DNA from: Stenotrophomonas sepilia
Lineage (GTDB): Bacteria > Pseudomonadota > Gammaproteobacteria > Xanthomonadales > Xanthomonadaceae
Assembly: GCF_003244875.1 (NCBI RefSeq)
Contig: NZ_LXXZ01000076.1
Coordinates: 1-54,332, forward strand
DNA length: 54,332 nucleotides
Reading direction: 5' to 3'
The stretch's first letter is position 1. Every line of letters starts with the position of its first letter. The position numbers were made by a program, and so were the translations under genes. Below are positions 8,469 through 16,469 of the stretch, piece by piece. Below the pieces are notes generated by a model. The model was not told where the DNA came from. It saw only the letters and a program-made list of their open reading frames with translations, and ran no database searches.

Positions 8469-8993
8469 GTGAACCAGCTCCGCCCCGTTGCCCTGCTTGC
8501 GCTTGCCCTGGGGCTTGCGCTGTCCGGCTGCAAGCCTGCGCCCCAGGCAGCCCCCGCTGACGCCGCCGTACCGGCTCCGACCAGCACAGCCGCCGCCACG
8601 GCGCCGGCCACGCCGGTTGCCGCAGTCCCGGCAGACGCGTCTGCCAGTTGCCCCCATCCGGTCTTCGACGACTTCCTCAAGCATTTCGGCAACGAGATCG
8701 CGCTGCAGGAAACGTCCACTGCCGATCCGCTGCTGGACAGCCACATCGACAGCGAAGCCGAGCCGGAGCCACGCAAGGTGGAGGAGAAGGTGCCGCTTGC
8801 CAAGGTCGAATGGCCGGTGATGCCGGACCCGGCCACGCTGCAGCGCCAGGGCCGCGAGATGCAGGTCACCCGCCTGCCCGATGGCCAGGTACAGGTGCAG
8901 ATGCGCACTCCCGATACCAGCGACCAGCAGATCTACACCTTTGCCCAGAAGCCGTGCTGGCAACTGGTCAAGCGTGAGGACGAATCGATCTGA
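8469..8993 (+). CDS. Hypothetical lipoprotein
   Basis: 174 aa. GTG start at 8469 with AGGAGG ending 8 bases before it. Signal peptide with lipobox LSGC (Cys at about residue 21), then an Ala/Pro/Thr linker of about 40 residues, then a small globular domain with two Cys (ASCPHPVFDD near residue 60 and KPCWQLV near the end) that could form a disulphide. The residue after the lipobox Cys is Lys, not Asp, so outer-membrane sorting is expected. It lies 52 bases before a second lipoprotein and upstream of a type IV effector candidate. No family is recognised; it may belong to the same immunity/effector locus. Confidence 0.75.
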   Translation: MNQLRPVALLALALGLALSGCKPAPQAAPADAAVPAPTSTAAATAPATPVAAVPADASASCPHPVFDDFLKHFGNEIALQETSTADPLLDSHIDSEAEPEPRKVEEKVPLAKVEWPVMPDPATLQRQGREMQVTRLPDGQVQVQMRTPDTSDQQIYTFAQKPCWQLVKREDESI

Positions 8994-9045
8994 CCCCTGA
9001 GCAACCGCCTGCGGGCGGTCGTGTGATTCACCCAAGGAGCCCCGC

Positions 9046-9618
9046 ATGCGTCTGTCTCCCGTTGCCCCCGTACTGGCCCTGATGCTTGCTGCCTGCAGCG
9101 GCCCTGAGGCGGCTGCACCGGCGGCCCCTGCTTCCACTGACCCGGCAGCGACGCCGGCCGCACCTGCGGCTGCCGTTGCGGACCATTCCACCTCTCTTAC
9201 GCGCGACGAGACCGGCATGCATATCGATTGCCAAGGCACCCGCCTGCACCTGGCGGCCCAGCCCACCCAAGACACGGACGCTTCCCGGCTGACCACGCTG
9301 GAAATTGAAAAGGACGGCGCACGCCAGGCCATTGCTGCGCCCAAGGAGATGGACGGCTATACCGCCGTTGGCCTGGCCTGCGTGCAGGACCGCAGCGGTA
9401 CGCCGTACTTCGTCGTGCAGTACGGTGAACTGCCGTTCGGCTGCAGCTTCTGCGAGTGGTACTACCTGTACGACGCCAGTGGCCGCCAGTTGACCCACAG
9501 CACACCGCCGCTGCGCGGCGCGGAAGGCGAAGAGCAGGAGCCCAACAACGACGAGTACGAGAAGTTGATCGACTCGCTCGGCATCAAGCACCCGGAGGTG
9601 AACTACATCGAAGACTGA
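9046..9618 (+). CDS. Lipoprotein, candidate immunity protein for the downstream effector
   Basis: 190 aa. AAGGAG precedes ATG 9046. The signal ends in lipobox LAAC (Cys about residue 16), followed by an Ala/Pro linker of about 30 residues. The globular domain has four further Cys (IDCQG, GLACVQ, GCSFCEW), suggesting disulphides in the periplasm, and an acidic C-terminus. Only 107 bases separate it from the peptidoglycan-hydrolase effector, on the same strand. Immunity proteins of Xanthomonadales type IV effectors that attack the wall are often periplasmic lipoproteins encoded next to the effector, so I infer that role. No specific inhibitor family is recognised. Confidence 0.7.
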   Translation: MRLSPVAPVLALMLAACSGPEAAAPAAPASTDPAATPAAPAAAVADHSTSLTRDETGMHIDCQGTRLHLAAQPTQDTDASRLTTLEIEKDGARQAIAAPKEMDGYTAVGLACVQDRSGTPYFVVQYGELPFGCSFCEWYYLYDASGRQLTHSTPPLRGAEGEEQEPNNDEYEKLIDSLGIKHPEVNYIED

Positions 9619-9725
9619 GCGCAGCGGCAGGACGTCGCACGCGCGCTGTGAACGCAGCACCGCAGTACCGCAGTACCAGAAGTACCAGGAGCAGTACCCC
9701 TTAAGGAAATTCCCTTTTTCATAGA

Positions 9726-11465
9726 ATGGATAGCACAGAAATGGCAGACATCTACCAGGACATGGTCCAGCCCCGCGGGGCGGCCTACAGCAGTGACCGC
9801 ATCAAATCGTGGAGCCACTACCGCGAGCCGATCGACCAGAGCGACGGCCGCCTGCATGGCAACTCCCGCCGGTGGGGCGATGCGACTCCGGAAGTACAGT
9901 CACGGGTGATCGACACGATCATCGAGTCGGCGCGCGAGAAGGGACTGACCCCACGCGAAACGGCGCACGTACTGGCCATCGCCCGCGTTGAATCGGGTTT
10001 CAACCCCGATGCCGCCGCTGGCACCACCTCGGCCTCGGGCCTGGGCCAGTTCATTGACAAGACCGGCAACCACTACCACCTCAACAACCGCAACCGCTTC
10101 GACGTCGGCGCACAGTCCGACGCACTGGTTGACCATTACATCGATAACCGCACGCTGGCGCACAAGCGCGGCCAGGGTGAGGAGTACATCTACAAGTACC
10201 ATCACGACGGCCCGACCCGTGATTACGGCGGCCTCGCCCTGTCTGAAAAGAAAGTGATGCCGTACGTGGACAAGTACGAGCGGTTCGTGGAGCAGCGCCT
10301 GGGACTGACCCACGGCCAGTCCCAGGGCAGCCACGCGGCCCCCGCCGTAGCTGCGGCCACGCACGCGCAGGCCAAGCCGGCAGCGGTGCATGCCGAAGGC
10401 CAGACCCGCACCTTCGAGCAGACGATGCAGGTGATGCTGCCCCCGCAAAACGGGGTCAAGCCGCACATTACCGGTGAGTTCGGCGAACACCGCGCGCACA
10501 AGCCGCACGGTGGCACCGACTTCAACTATGTCGGCGGCCAGCACGGCCGTAATCTGCAGCACCCGACCGTCAACGCGCCGATCTCCGGAACGGTGACGTT
10601 CGTCGGTGGCGACTACGGTACGGTGAAGATCAGGGATGCACAGGGCAACTCGCACGAGATCCTGCACCTGCAGTCGACCCAGGTGAAGGAAGGCCAGCCG
10701 ATCAAGGCGGGTGAGCCGATCGGTACCATGGGCGGCCGTGGCCCGGGCGGTGCGGGTCAGTATGCCCAGCACGTGCATTACCAGTTGAAGAATCCGCACG
10801 GCAAGCTGATCAGCCCGCAGGACTTCTGGGACCACGGCAAGCTGAAGGAAACCGGCAAGGGTGGCCATTCGCATGACGCCGACCACAACGGTGTGCTGCG
10901 CCAGGGGGCCAAGGGCGAGGAAGTGACTGCGCTGCAGAAGGAACTCAACCGCCTGGGCGTGCGCGACGGCCAAGGCAACCCGCTGAGCGAGGACGGCAAG
11001 TTCGGTGCCAATACCAGGGACGCACTGATCGCCTACCAGAAGCAGCACGGGCTCTCCGCCGATGGCGTGGCGGGTCCGGCGACGCTGGGCAAGCTGGCCG
11101 AAGGCCGCAGCCATGCCGAGGCGGCGCCGAAGGGGCCGCAACTGGGCGACAAGGCGCATCCGGATACGCCGCTGCACAATGCGATCCGCGGCCACATGCC
11201 GGGCATGATCTGCAACGAGATGAGCGCGCATGTGACCGCCCAGGCCAAGGCCGCCGGCATCGATTCGCCGGAAAAGCTGCAGGGCGTCACCGTGCAGGAT
11301 GGCAAGGCCTTCGTCGTGGGCACCGTTCCCGGCTTCCGTACTGCGGTGGACATGACCCAGACGGCACCGAGCCTGCAGGAGACCAGCGCTGCAATGCTGG
11401 CCAAGCACGAGCCTTCGCAGCAACACGTGCAGGACGAGCAGCAGCGGGTGGCCATGGGCCGTTGA
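9726..11465 (+). CDS. Multidomain peptidoglycan hydrolase with C-terminal XVIPCD, putative type IV secreted antibacterial effector
   Basis: 579 aa, no signal peptide. Residues about 55-170: lytic transglycosylase-like fold, catalytic Glu89 in ARVESGFNP with the SASGLGQF motif. Residues about 240-370: M23 endopeptidase with zinc ligands H261 and D265 (HGGTD) and HxH at H349/H351. Residues about 388-458: helical peptidoglycan-binding domain. Residues about 475-560: a tail with HPDTPLHN, GKAFVVGTVPG and AVDMTQTAPSLQ, resembling the XVIPCD that VirD4 recognises in Xanthomonas/Stenotrophomonas. The missing signal peptide fits export by that system. The start could also be ATG 9741; neither ATG has a strong ribosome site. 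The gene is preceded by lipoproteins that may give self-protection. The T4SS structural genes are not in this window. Confidence 0.86.
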   Translation: MDSTEMADIYQDMVQPRGAAYSSDRIKSWSHYREPIDQSDGRLHGNSRRWGDATPEVQSRVIDTIIESAREKGLTPRETAHVLAIARVESGFNPDAAAGTTSASGLGQFIDKTGNHYHLNNRNRFDVGAQSDALVDHYIDNRTLAHKRGQGEEYIYKYHHDGPTRDYGGLALSEKKVMPYVDKYERFVEQRLGLTHGQSQGSHAAPAVAAATHAQAKPAAVHAEGQTRTFEQTMQVMLPPQNGVKPHITGEFGEHRAHKPHGGTDFNYVGGQHGRNLQHPTVNAPISGTVTFVGGDYGTVKIRDAQGNSHEILHLQSTQVKEGQPIKAGEPIGTMGGRGPGGAGQYAQHVHYQLKNPHGKLISPQDFWDHGKLKETGKGGHSHDADHNGVLRQGAKGEEVTALQKELNRLGVRDGQGNPLSEDGKFGANTRDALIAYQKQHGLSADGVAGPATLGKLAEGRSHAEAAPKGPQLGDKAHPDTPLHNAIRGHMPGMICNEMSAHVTAQAKAAGIDSPEKLQGVTVQDGKAFVVGTVPGFRTAVDMTQTAPSLQETSAAMLAKHEPSQQHVQDEQQRVAMGR

Positions 11466-11498
11466 CCACTGCGTGTGAAGAAGTGTGTGGTAAAGGAG

Positions 11499-11526
11499 GC
11501 CGGCCGGAGTAATCCGGCCGGCTTTT
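11499..11526 (+). terminator. Rho-independent terminator of the effector gene
   Basis: GCCGGCCGGA, a 4-base loop, then TCCGGCCGGC followed by TTTT. It begins 34 bases after the stop. Confidence 0.9.
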
Positions 11527-11553
11527 CCGTTCATGGGGCAAGGACATACACGG

Positions 11554-13017
11554 ATGCCGTTTCGCATGATGCACAGCACCGCCATTGCAAGGCACGGCGT
11601 CCACATGAGCCGTGTGCTGCGGTGGCGCAACGCATGGCAGTGGGGAGGGCTGGCACTGCTGCTCTGGCTGTTGCCACTGCCAGTGCTGGCGGCGGTCCCG
11701 ATTCCGGCACTGGACGACCCGGTGGTGGACACCGCCAACGCGCTGTCCGCCAGCACCCGCGCAACGCTGCGCGAGCAGGCATTGCAGCTGCAGGCACGCA
11801 AAGGCGCGCAACTGCAGGTGCTGGTGGTGCCCAGTGTTGGCGATGACGGCATCGAAGCCTTTGCACAGCGTGTCTTCGACCAGTGGCAGCTGGGCCGCGC
11901 CGGTGTCGATGACGGGGTGTTGCTGCTGGTGGCGGTGCAGGACAGGCGCGTACGCATCCAGACCGGCTATGGCCTGGAAGGCACCATTCCCGATGCCTAT
12001 GCCGCGCGCATCATCGACGAAGCGATCGTGCCGCGCCTGCGCGAAGGAGACCTGGACCAGGGCATGCTGGATGGCAGCAAGGTGCTGGTGGCGCTGATCG
12101 ATGGCGAGCCGCTGCCGGCCCAGGAGGATTCATCCGCACGCAACCTGTTGCCAGCGGATTGGCGCACAGGGGATTCGGTCGTTGCCCTGACGTTGCTGGT
12201 GGGGTTCCTGGCCGGTCTGTGGCGATCACCACCGCGCCTGCTGGCCACCAGGACCGAGGCCGAGTCCAGCGGTAAACGCCGTGAGCGGCGGCGCAAGGCA
12301 CTGGCAGCCAATGCGGCAATGCCCAGGCCGAAACGGCCGACATTGCCTGCCTGGGTCAGGCCGTTGCTGGTAACGGCGGTGATGGCCGCTGGGTTGGTTT
12401 CGGCGACGCTGCTGCTGCCGCGGCATGTGCTGCCTGCGCTGTTCTTCGTGCTGTTACCCGCCGTACCGGTGGCGGCGCTGCTGGGGTGGTGCTGGCGTCG
12501 CAGCCGTGGTGTGCGCATCGTGCTGTGCGGCATGTTGGCCGTCAGTATCGGATTCTTTGTGGTGATGCTGGTCCGTGGTCAGTTGCCGCCCAGCCTTGCC
12601 CTGCACACGTTGCTGAACCTGGCGGTCGCCATTGCCGCCATGCTGGTGTTCTTCCTGGTGCAGGCCGGCCGCGCGCGCTGGCGGAAGAACCGCAACAGCT
12701 TCGCCGTGCGCCTGGTGGTGCTGGTGCTGTTGACCGGCGGCTATGCGCTGGGCGCGCTGCTGGCCATCGACCGGGCCAACGATGAGAACGCACGCGTGTT
12801 GGCGACGATCGTGTCCAGCGTAGGCTCGCTGTTCCTGTACTTCATCTGGGTGTTCACCCTGCTGCCCGGCGAAAAAGCACGCAGCGGACGAAGGTCGTCC
12901 CAAGGCTACCGTTCCTCGTCCAGCACCTCGTCGTCGAGTTCGTCCTCAAGCAGTTCCGGCGGCTGGTCCGGTGGCGGTGGCCGCAGCGGCGGCGGCGGCG
13001 CTTCGGGCAGCTGGTAG
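11554..13017 (+). CDS. TPM-domain (YgcG-like) membrane protein with Ser/Gly tail
   Basis: Exported protein. The signal segment is followed by a TPM domain (PVVDTANALS, GDDGIEAFAQRVFDQWQLG, DDGVLLLVAVQDRRVRIQTGYGLEG). The second half has about six hydrophobic segments. The C-terminus is low complexity: a Ser run, then Gly-Gly-rich repeats. This is the YgcG layout, seen in periplasm-facing proteins anchored in the inner membrane; the function is poorly known (TPM domains have been linked to photosystem repair and phosphatase activity in other lineages). I chose ATG 11554 because AAGGA lies 9 bases upstream; an in-frame ATG at 11533 lacks this. Its stop is one base from the stop of the converging VOC gene. 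Confidence 0.82.
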   Translation: MPFRMMHSTAIARHGVHMSRVLRWRNAWQWGGLALLLWLLPLPVLAAVPIPALDDPVVDTANALSASTRATLREQALQLQARKGAQLQVLVVPSVGDDGIEAFAQRVFDQWQLGRAGVDDGVLLLVAVQDRRVRIQTGYGLEGTIPDAYAARIIDEAIVPRLREGDLDQGMLDGSKVLVALIDGEPLPAQEDSSARNLLPADWRTGDSVVALTLLVGFLAGLWRSPPRLLATRTEAESSGKRRERRRKALAANAAMPRPKRPTLPAWVRPLLVTAVMAAGLVSATLLLPRHVLPALFFVLLPAVPVAALLGWCWRRSRGVRIVLCGMLAVSIGFFVVMLVRGQLPPSLALHTLLNLAVAIAAMLVFFLVQAGRARWRKNRNSFAVRLVVLVLLTGGYALGALLAIDRANDENARVLATIVSSVGSLFLYFIWVFTLLPGEKARSGRRSSQGYRSSSSTSSSSSSSSSSGGWSGGGGRSGGGGASGSW

Positions 13018-13018
13018 C

Positions 13019-13690
13019 TCAGGCCGTCCACACCCGCCAGCCCAGCGCGGCATCGCGCAGTTCGCCGCTGCCGCTCACATCACCCACCTGCAGCTGCACG
13101 CCCTGCGCACTGGGCAGGTCCTTCTGCTCGGGGAACCAACGACGGTCGGCGGCGACGATGATCAGCAGGCCCTCGTCGTCGCCCATCGGCGCGAACTGCG
13201 GCGACGGCGGGCTGATCGGCTGCAGGCCGAAGCGCTGGCTGGACTGTTCGCGCACCGCATCGACATCGTGGCTGGGCAGGCCAACCTCGCTCAGGCAGGT
13301 CAGCTCGCTGCCATGGAACACGCCTTCGCGCGCGCTGGCCGGCAAGCGACGGCGGCCGATCAGTTCAAGGATCAGGCCGTCCGGGCCGGTGAAGTACACC
13401 GACTGCGACTGCCAGCTGCTCTCCAGCGCGAAGTAATCCAGGCCCTCAGGATTACGTTGCAGCGGGGTACGTTCGCGCAACCAGGCCATCGCCTCGCCGA
13501 AGCGGTTGTCCGGTACGTTGAAGGCCAGGTGCACGCCACCGACGGGGTGATCACCCGCCGCCTGCAGTTCGATCGTGCTCCAGCCGATGTGCACATGGTT
13601 GCCGACCACGCGCTGCTGCAGCACATCGTGGAAATACGCGGCGACGGTGGCGACGTCGGACACCGGCAGGGTGAGGTGAAGCAGGCGCAT
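13019..13690 (-). CDS. VOC (glyoxalase/dioxygenase superfamily) protein
   Basis: 223 aa, two beta-alpha-beta-beta-beta modules. Module one opens with LLHLTLPVSDVATVAAYFHDVL and ends with GPDGLILELIGR, both typical of VOC proteins. Module two begins around residue 130 (CLSEVGLPSHDVDAV). His in the first strand and Glu in ILELI are candidate metal ligands. The substrate cannot be deduced. It lies 54 bases after the alpha/beta hydrolase gene on the same strand, so it may be the last gene of an araC-hydrolase-VOC unit. It converges on the TPM gene with a one-base gap between stop codons. Confidence 0.83.
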   Translation of the reverse strand: MRLLHLTLPVSDVATVAAYFHDVLQQRVVGNHVHIGWSTIELQAAGDHPVGGVHLAFNVPDNRFGEAMAWLRERTPLQRNPEGLDYFALESSWQSQSVYFTGPDGLILELIGRRRLPASAREGVFHGSELTCLSEVGLPSHDVDAVREQSSQRFGLQPISPPSPQFAPMGDDEGLLIIVAADRRWFPEQKDLPSAQGVQLQVGDVSGSGELRDAALGWRVWTA

Positions 13691-13744
13691 GACCGATTCT
13701 CCATGGACGCGCTCACTGTAGCGCTGGGGACTGCCCGGCGGCCA

Positions 13745-14824
13745 CTAGCGCAGTGACTGGTTGAAGAATCGTATTGCGGCGTCCACTGCCTGCGCGTGGG
13801 TCTGCGCCTTCGGCACCGATGTGCTGCACAGGTCCTGCAGCCGCTGTTGTCCGGTCGGGGTGCATGCGGCGAGGAAATCGTAATGGCCGACACCGGGCAG
13901 CACCTGCAGTGCAGCGCCCGCAATCGCCGCACGCGCAGCCTCGCCATTGGTCTGTGGTGGCGCGACCGTGTCCGCTTGGCCCAGCACGACCGACACCGGC
14001 TGTTTCAGCGAGGAGAGCTGCTCGGGCGCAAAGGCCTGCACGATTGCCGGCGCCAGCAGGAACACCGCGCGCACGCCGGGAATGGCGCGTGCGTCGTTGG
14101 CGTGGGACATCCATGGCGATAGCTCGGGCGACGCCGCAGCGGCAACGCGCGCCTCCATCGTGTGCGTTGCCGCCTCCTGTTGGGGCCGGCAGACGCCGTC
14201 ATCCGGATGTGCGGTACAGAAGTCCCGCAATCGCTGCAGGTCCGGTCGCGCACCGGCTGCCAGCAGCGCGGTGTAGCCACCGGCCGAGAAGCCGGCGACC
14301 CCCAGGCGCTCAGGATCGACATGCGGGCCCAGCACCGGATCAGCTTGCACGGCCGCCAGTGCGGCACGCAGGTCATCGGCGCGCAACCAGGTCAGAAGGC
14401 TGCCGGGCAGGGTCATGGTGTCAACGCCGTTGTTGCCTGGATGATCCACCGCAATCACCAGATATCCGGCCCGCGCCAGCGCCGTGCCCAGCCAACCCAT
14501 CATGCGCGCGCTGCCGCCGTTGCCATGCGAGAGCAGCAGGGTCGGCAGGCGATCTCCCGCGACCGGCGCATCCTTGGCCGACCGGCCGACGTGGAACAGC
14601 GGCGCGTCGGGTGGACCGATGGTCAGCGCGCTTTCGCGGCTGCCGGCCTGTGCCGGATACCAGACCGTGTAGCGCAGCGCGTCGCGGTGCCCTGCGTCGC
14701 GCACGGCGGCGCTGGCCAGCGTCGTCGTGCCGTGGCGCTCGCCGGCGACGCCGCTTTCGCGGGCGGCGCCGGTGATTGTAAACGCCATCAGCATCGCTCC
14801 CAGCACAGCAGCGGTCATGCGCAT
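13745..14824 (-). CDS. Secreted alpha/beta hydrolase (dienelactone hydrolase / PAF-acetylhydrolase-like)
   Basis: 359 aa with a Sec signal peptide (MRMTAAVLGAMLMAFTITGA). The fold shows LLLSHGNGGSARMMG (oxyanion region), nucleophile Ser in GFSAGGYT, acid Asp in GQADTVAPP and His in GVGHYDF, a complete catalytic triad. The DFCTAHPDDGVC insert offers a possible disulphide. It acts on esters or lactones in the periplasm; the substrate is unknown. ATG 14824 has GAGGAG 6 bases upstream, and that site overlaps the end of the AraC-type gene, so the two are probably co-transcribed and coupled. Confidence 0.85.
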   Translation of the reverse strand: MRMTAAVLGAMLMAFTITGAARESGVAGERHGTTTLASAAVRDAGHRDALRYTVWYPAQAGSRESALTIGPPDAPLFHVGRSAKDAPVAGDRLPTLLLSHGNGGSARMMGWLGTALARAGYLVIAVDHPGNNGVDTMTLPGSLLTWLRADDLRAALAAVQADPVLGPHVDPERLGVAGFSAGGYTALLAAGARPDLQRLRDFCTAHPDDGVCRPQQEAATHTMEARVAAAASPELSPWMSHANDARAIPGVRAVFLLAPAIVQAFAPEQLSSLKQPVSVVLGQADTVAPPQTNGEAARAAIAGAALQVLPGVGHYDFLAACTPTGQQRLQDLCSTSVPKAQTHAQAVDAAIRFFNQSLR

Positions 14825-14837
14825 CTTCAACTCCTCG

Positions 14838-15665
14838 TCAGTGGTGACGTTCTTCCACCGGCAGCCAGATCTCCACGCCGCCGTTGCCGCTGTGCTCGTC
14901 GAACCGGGCGTCGTAGCGCTCCAGGTCCGGCGCATCGGCAAGGCTCAGGTTGGACGCAGGGAGATAATGATCCAGCAACCAGAACCAGGTCGAGCGGATG
15001 GCCGAGATGTGTCCGCCGTGCCAAGCCACCAGGTAGCGGCGCGCCGGGATGTCCACGCGTCGCCAGTGCGCAGGCACGCTCGGCACCGTGCTTGCCGGTA
15101 GTGCCGCAATGTAGTCGAAGCCACCATCGTCATCACTGTTGCAGCACACGCCGAAGCTGACCGGTGCCGACGTCGGCCACTCGCGGTTGAGCTGGGCCCA
15201 TTGGCCCGGAATCGCGCCGCTGCTGTCGCGGGTATGCCGCATGCCGACGCCTGCCAGCTGGAACGCGGGCGTATCGAGCAGCCGGGGGGCTTCAATGCAG
15301 GCTGACGGGGCCTCGTCCAGGCGGATCGCCTGCACCAGCGTCAGCCCATCGGTGCCCTGTTCGCGTACCCGTTCCGGTGTCTGCCCGAACTGTTCGCTGA
15401 AGGCACGGGTGAAGGCAGCATGGGTGGTGTAGCCGGCCCCCAGCGCCACCTGCAGGATGTCGCCCGCGCCGTTGGCCAACCGCTGCGCGGCAGCGGTCAG
15501 GCGGCGCCCGCGAAGGTAGCGCACCACCGAGGTGCCGGTGCGGGCCTGGAACAGGCGTGACAGATGAAACGGCGACAGGCCGGCCGCAGCGGCGATGTCG
15601 GCCAGCGCCAATGGCTGGTCCGCATGGGTTTCGATGTACCACAACGCCTTGCCTGCCGCGCTCAT
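14838..15665 (-). CDS. AraC-family regulator with C-terminal GyrI-like ligand-binding domain
   Basis: 275 aa. Residues 1-105: two helix-turn-helix units (LALADIAAAAGLSPFHLSRLF and ILQVALGAGYTTHAAFTRAFSEQFGQTP) in the AraC/XylS pattern. Residues about 120-275: a GyrI/Rob-type small-molecule domain (VPAHWRRVDIPARRYLVAWHGG and an EIWLPV ending). Such proteins respond to drugs or metabolites in the cytoplasm. ATG 15665 starts MSAAGKALWYIE; the longer frame upstream is not supported. The next gene, a secreted hydrolase, follows after 13 bases and is the likely target. The divergent gene begins at 15852. Confidence 0.87.
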   Translation of the reverse strand: MSAAGKALWYIETHADQPLALADIAAAAGLSPFHLSRLFQARTGTSVVRYLRGRRLTAAAQRLANGAGDILQVALGAGYTTHAAFTRAFSEQFGQTPERVREQGTDGLTLVQAIRLDEAPSACIEAPRLLDTPAFQLAGVGMRHTRDSSGAIPGQWAQLNREWPTSAPVSFGVCCNSDDDGGFDYIAALPASTVPSVPAHWRRVDIPARRYLVAWHGGHISAIRSTWFWLLDHYLPASNLSLADAPDLERYDARFDEHSGNGGVEIWLPVEERHH

Positions 15666-15851
15666 CCTGCCGTTCCCCGCATCCAATGCCGGCACAGTAG
15701 CGGATCGGCAGGCGCGGCGTTTAGCAGTTCTTGCGCTGCCGGGGCTTTGCGTCTGCCTGCGTACCGGCAACAATGCGTGCTTCATGGACGTGATGGGGGG
15801 CAGGGAGATGCGATCGACGACGGGGGATGCCAGGCCAGCGGAGCCCGGCCG

Positions 15852-16253
15852 ATGATCGAGATGATCGAAATGCTGCTTGCCCTCTGGGTACTTCCCAGTC
15901 TGTTGACCCTGGCGCTGATGCTGCTGATGTTGTTCGGCGCGCCACGGTGGCGCGGCAACCCCTGGGTGTACCGTGTCGGCTTCGCGTTGCTGGGTGGGTT
16001 TCTGACACCGACGTTGTTGGGGGCCGGTCACGGTGGGTTGCCGTGCGCGACTATCGGCGGGCTGGTGATGATACTGACGCAGCTGCAATGGATCGGCGAT
16101 CTGCAGGTCGACTTCATGGGGATCGGGATTCGCAACAGGGGCATCTGGATCATGTCCACCCCCGCCTTGGTGGTGTTCGCCGCCATGATGTTCGTTCCGC
16201 TGCGAACGGCACGGCCGGCCCGATTCGGCTTTGGCGACGACGCCAACGGCTAG
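15852..16253 (+). CDS. Small integral membrane protein, unknown
   Basis: 133 aa with four predicted membrane segments (about residues 5-28, 40-60, 62-85 and 98-117) and short polar ends; the C-terminus is Arg-rich then acidic. ATG 15852 is preceded by CGGAG at 8-10 bases. It is transcribed away from the AraC-type gene. I recognise no family motif. Confidence 0.6.
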   Translation: MIEMIEMLLALWVLPSLLTLALMLLMLFGAPRWRGNPWVYRVGFALLGGFLTPTLLGAGHGGLPCATIGGLVMILTQLQWIGDLQVDFMGIGIRNRGIWIMSTPALVVFAAMMFVPLRTARPARFGFGDDANG

Positions 16254-16469
16254 CCGCTGTGTGCGGGGTGGGGCGTGGGTCTGCATTGCCACCCATGCAT
16301 GGCGTGGATCTACGGATGAGTCCTGGCAGGGGCCAACCTTGGTTGGCGCATCAAGCTGTCGTACTGACGTCATGCCTCCTTCACACATCGCGCCGAGACT
16401 GCGCGCCTTGTCCAGGCCTGTTGTGTGCGCACAGGTGCTGGCCCTGTCGCGCCCTCCCGGAGCCCTGCC

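Noticed and set aside
9900..11957. 685-aa minus-strand open frame opposite the effector
   Set aside because: Shadow of the well-supported multidomain effector; no motif and no ribosome site.
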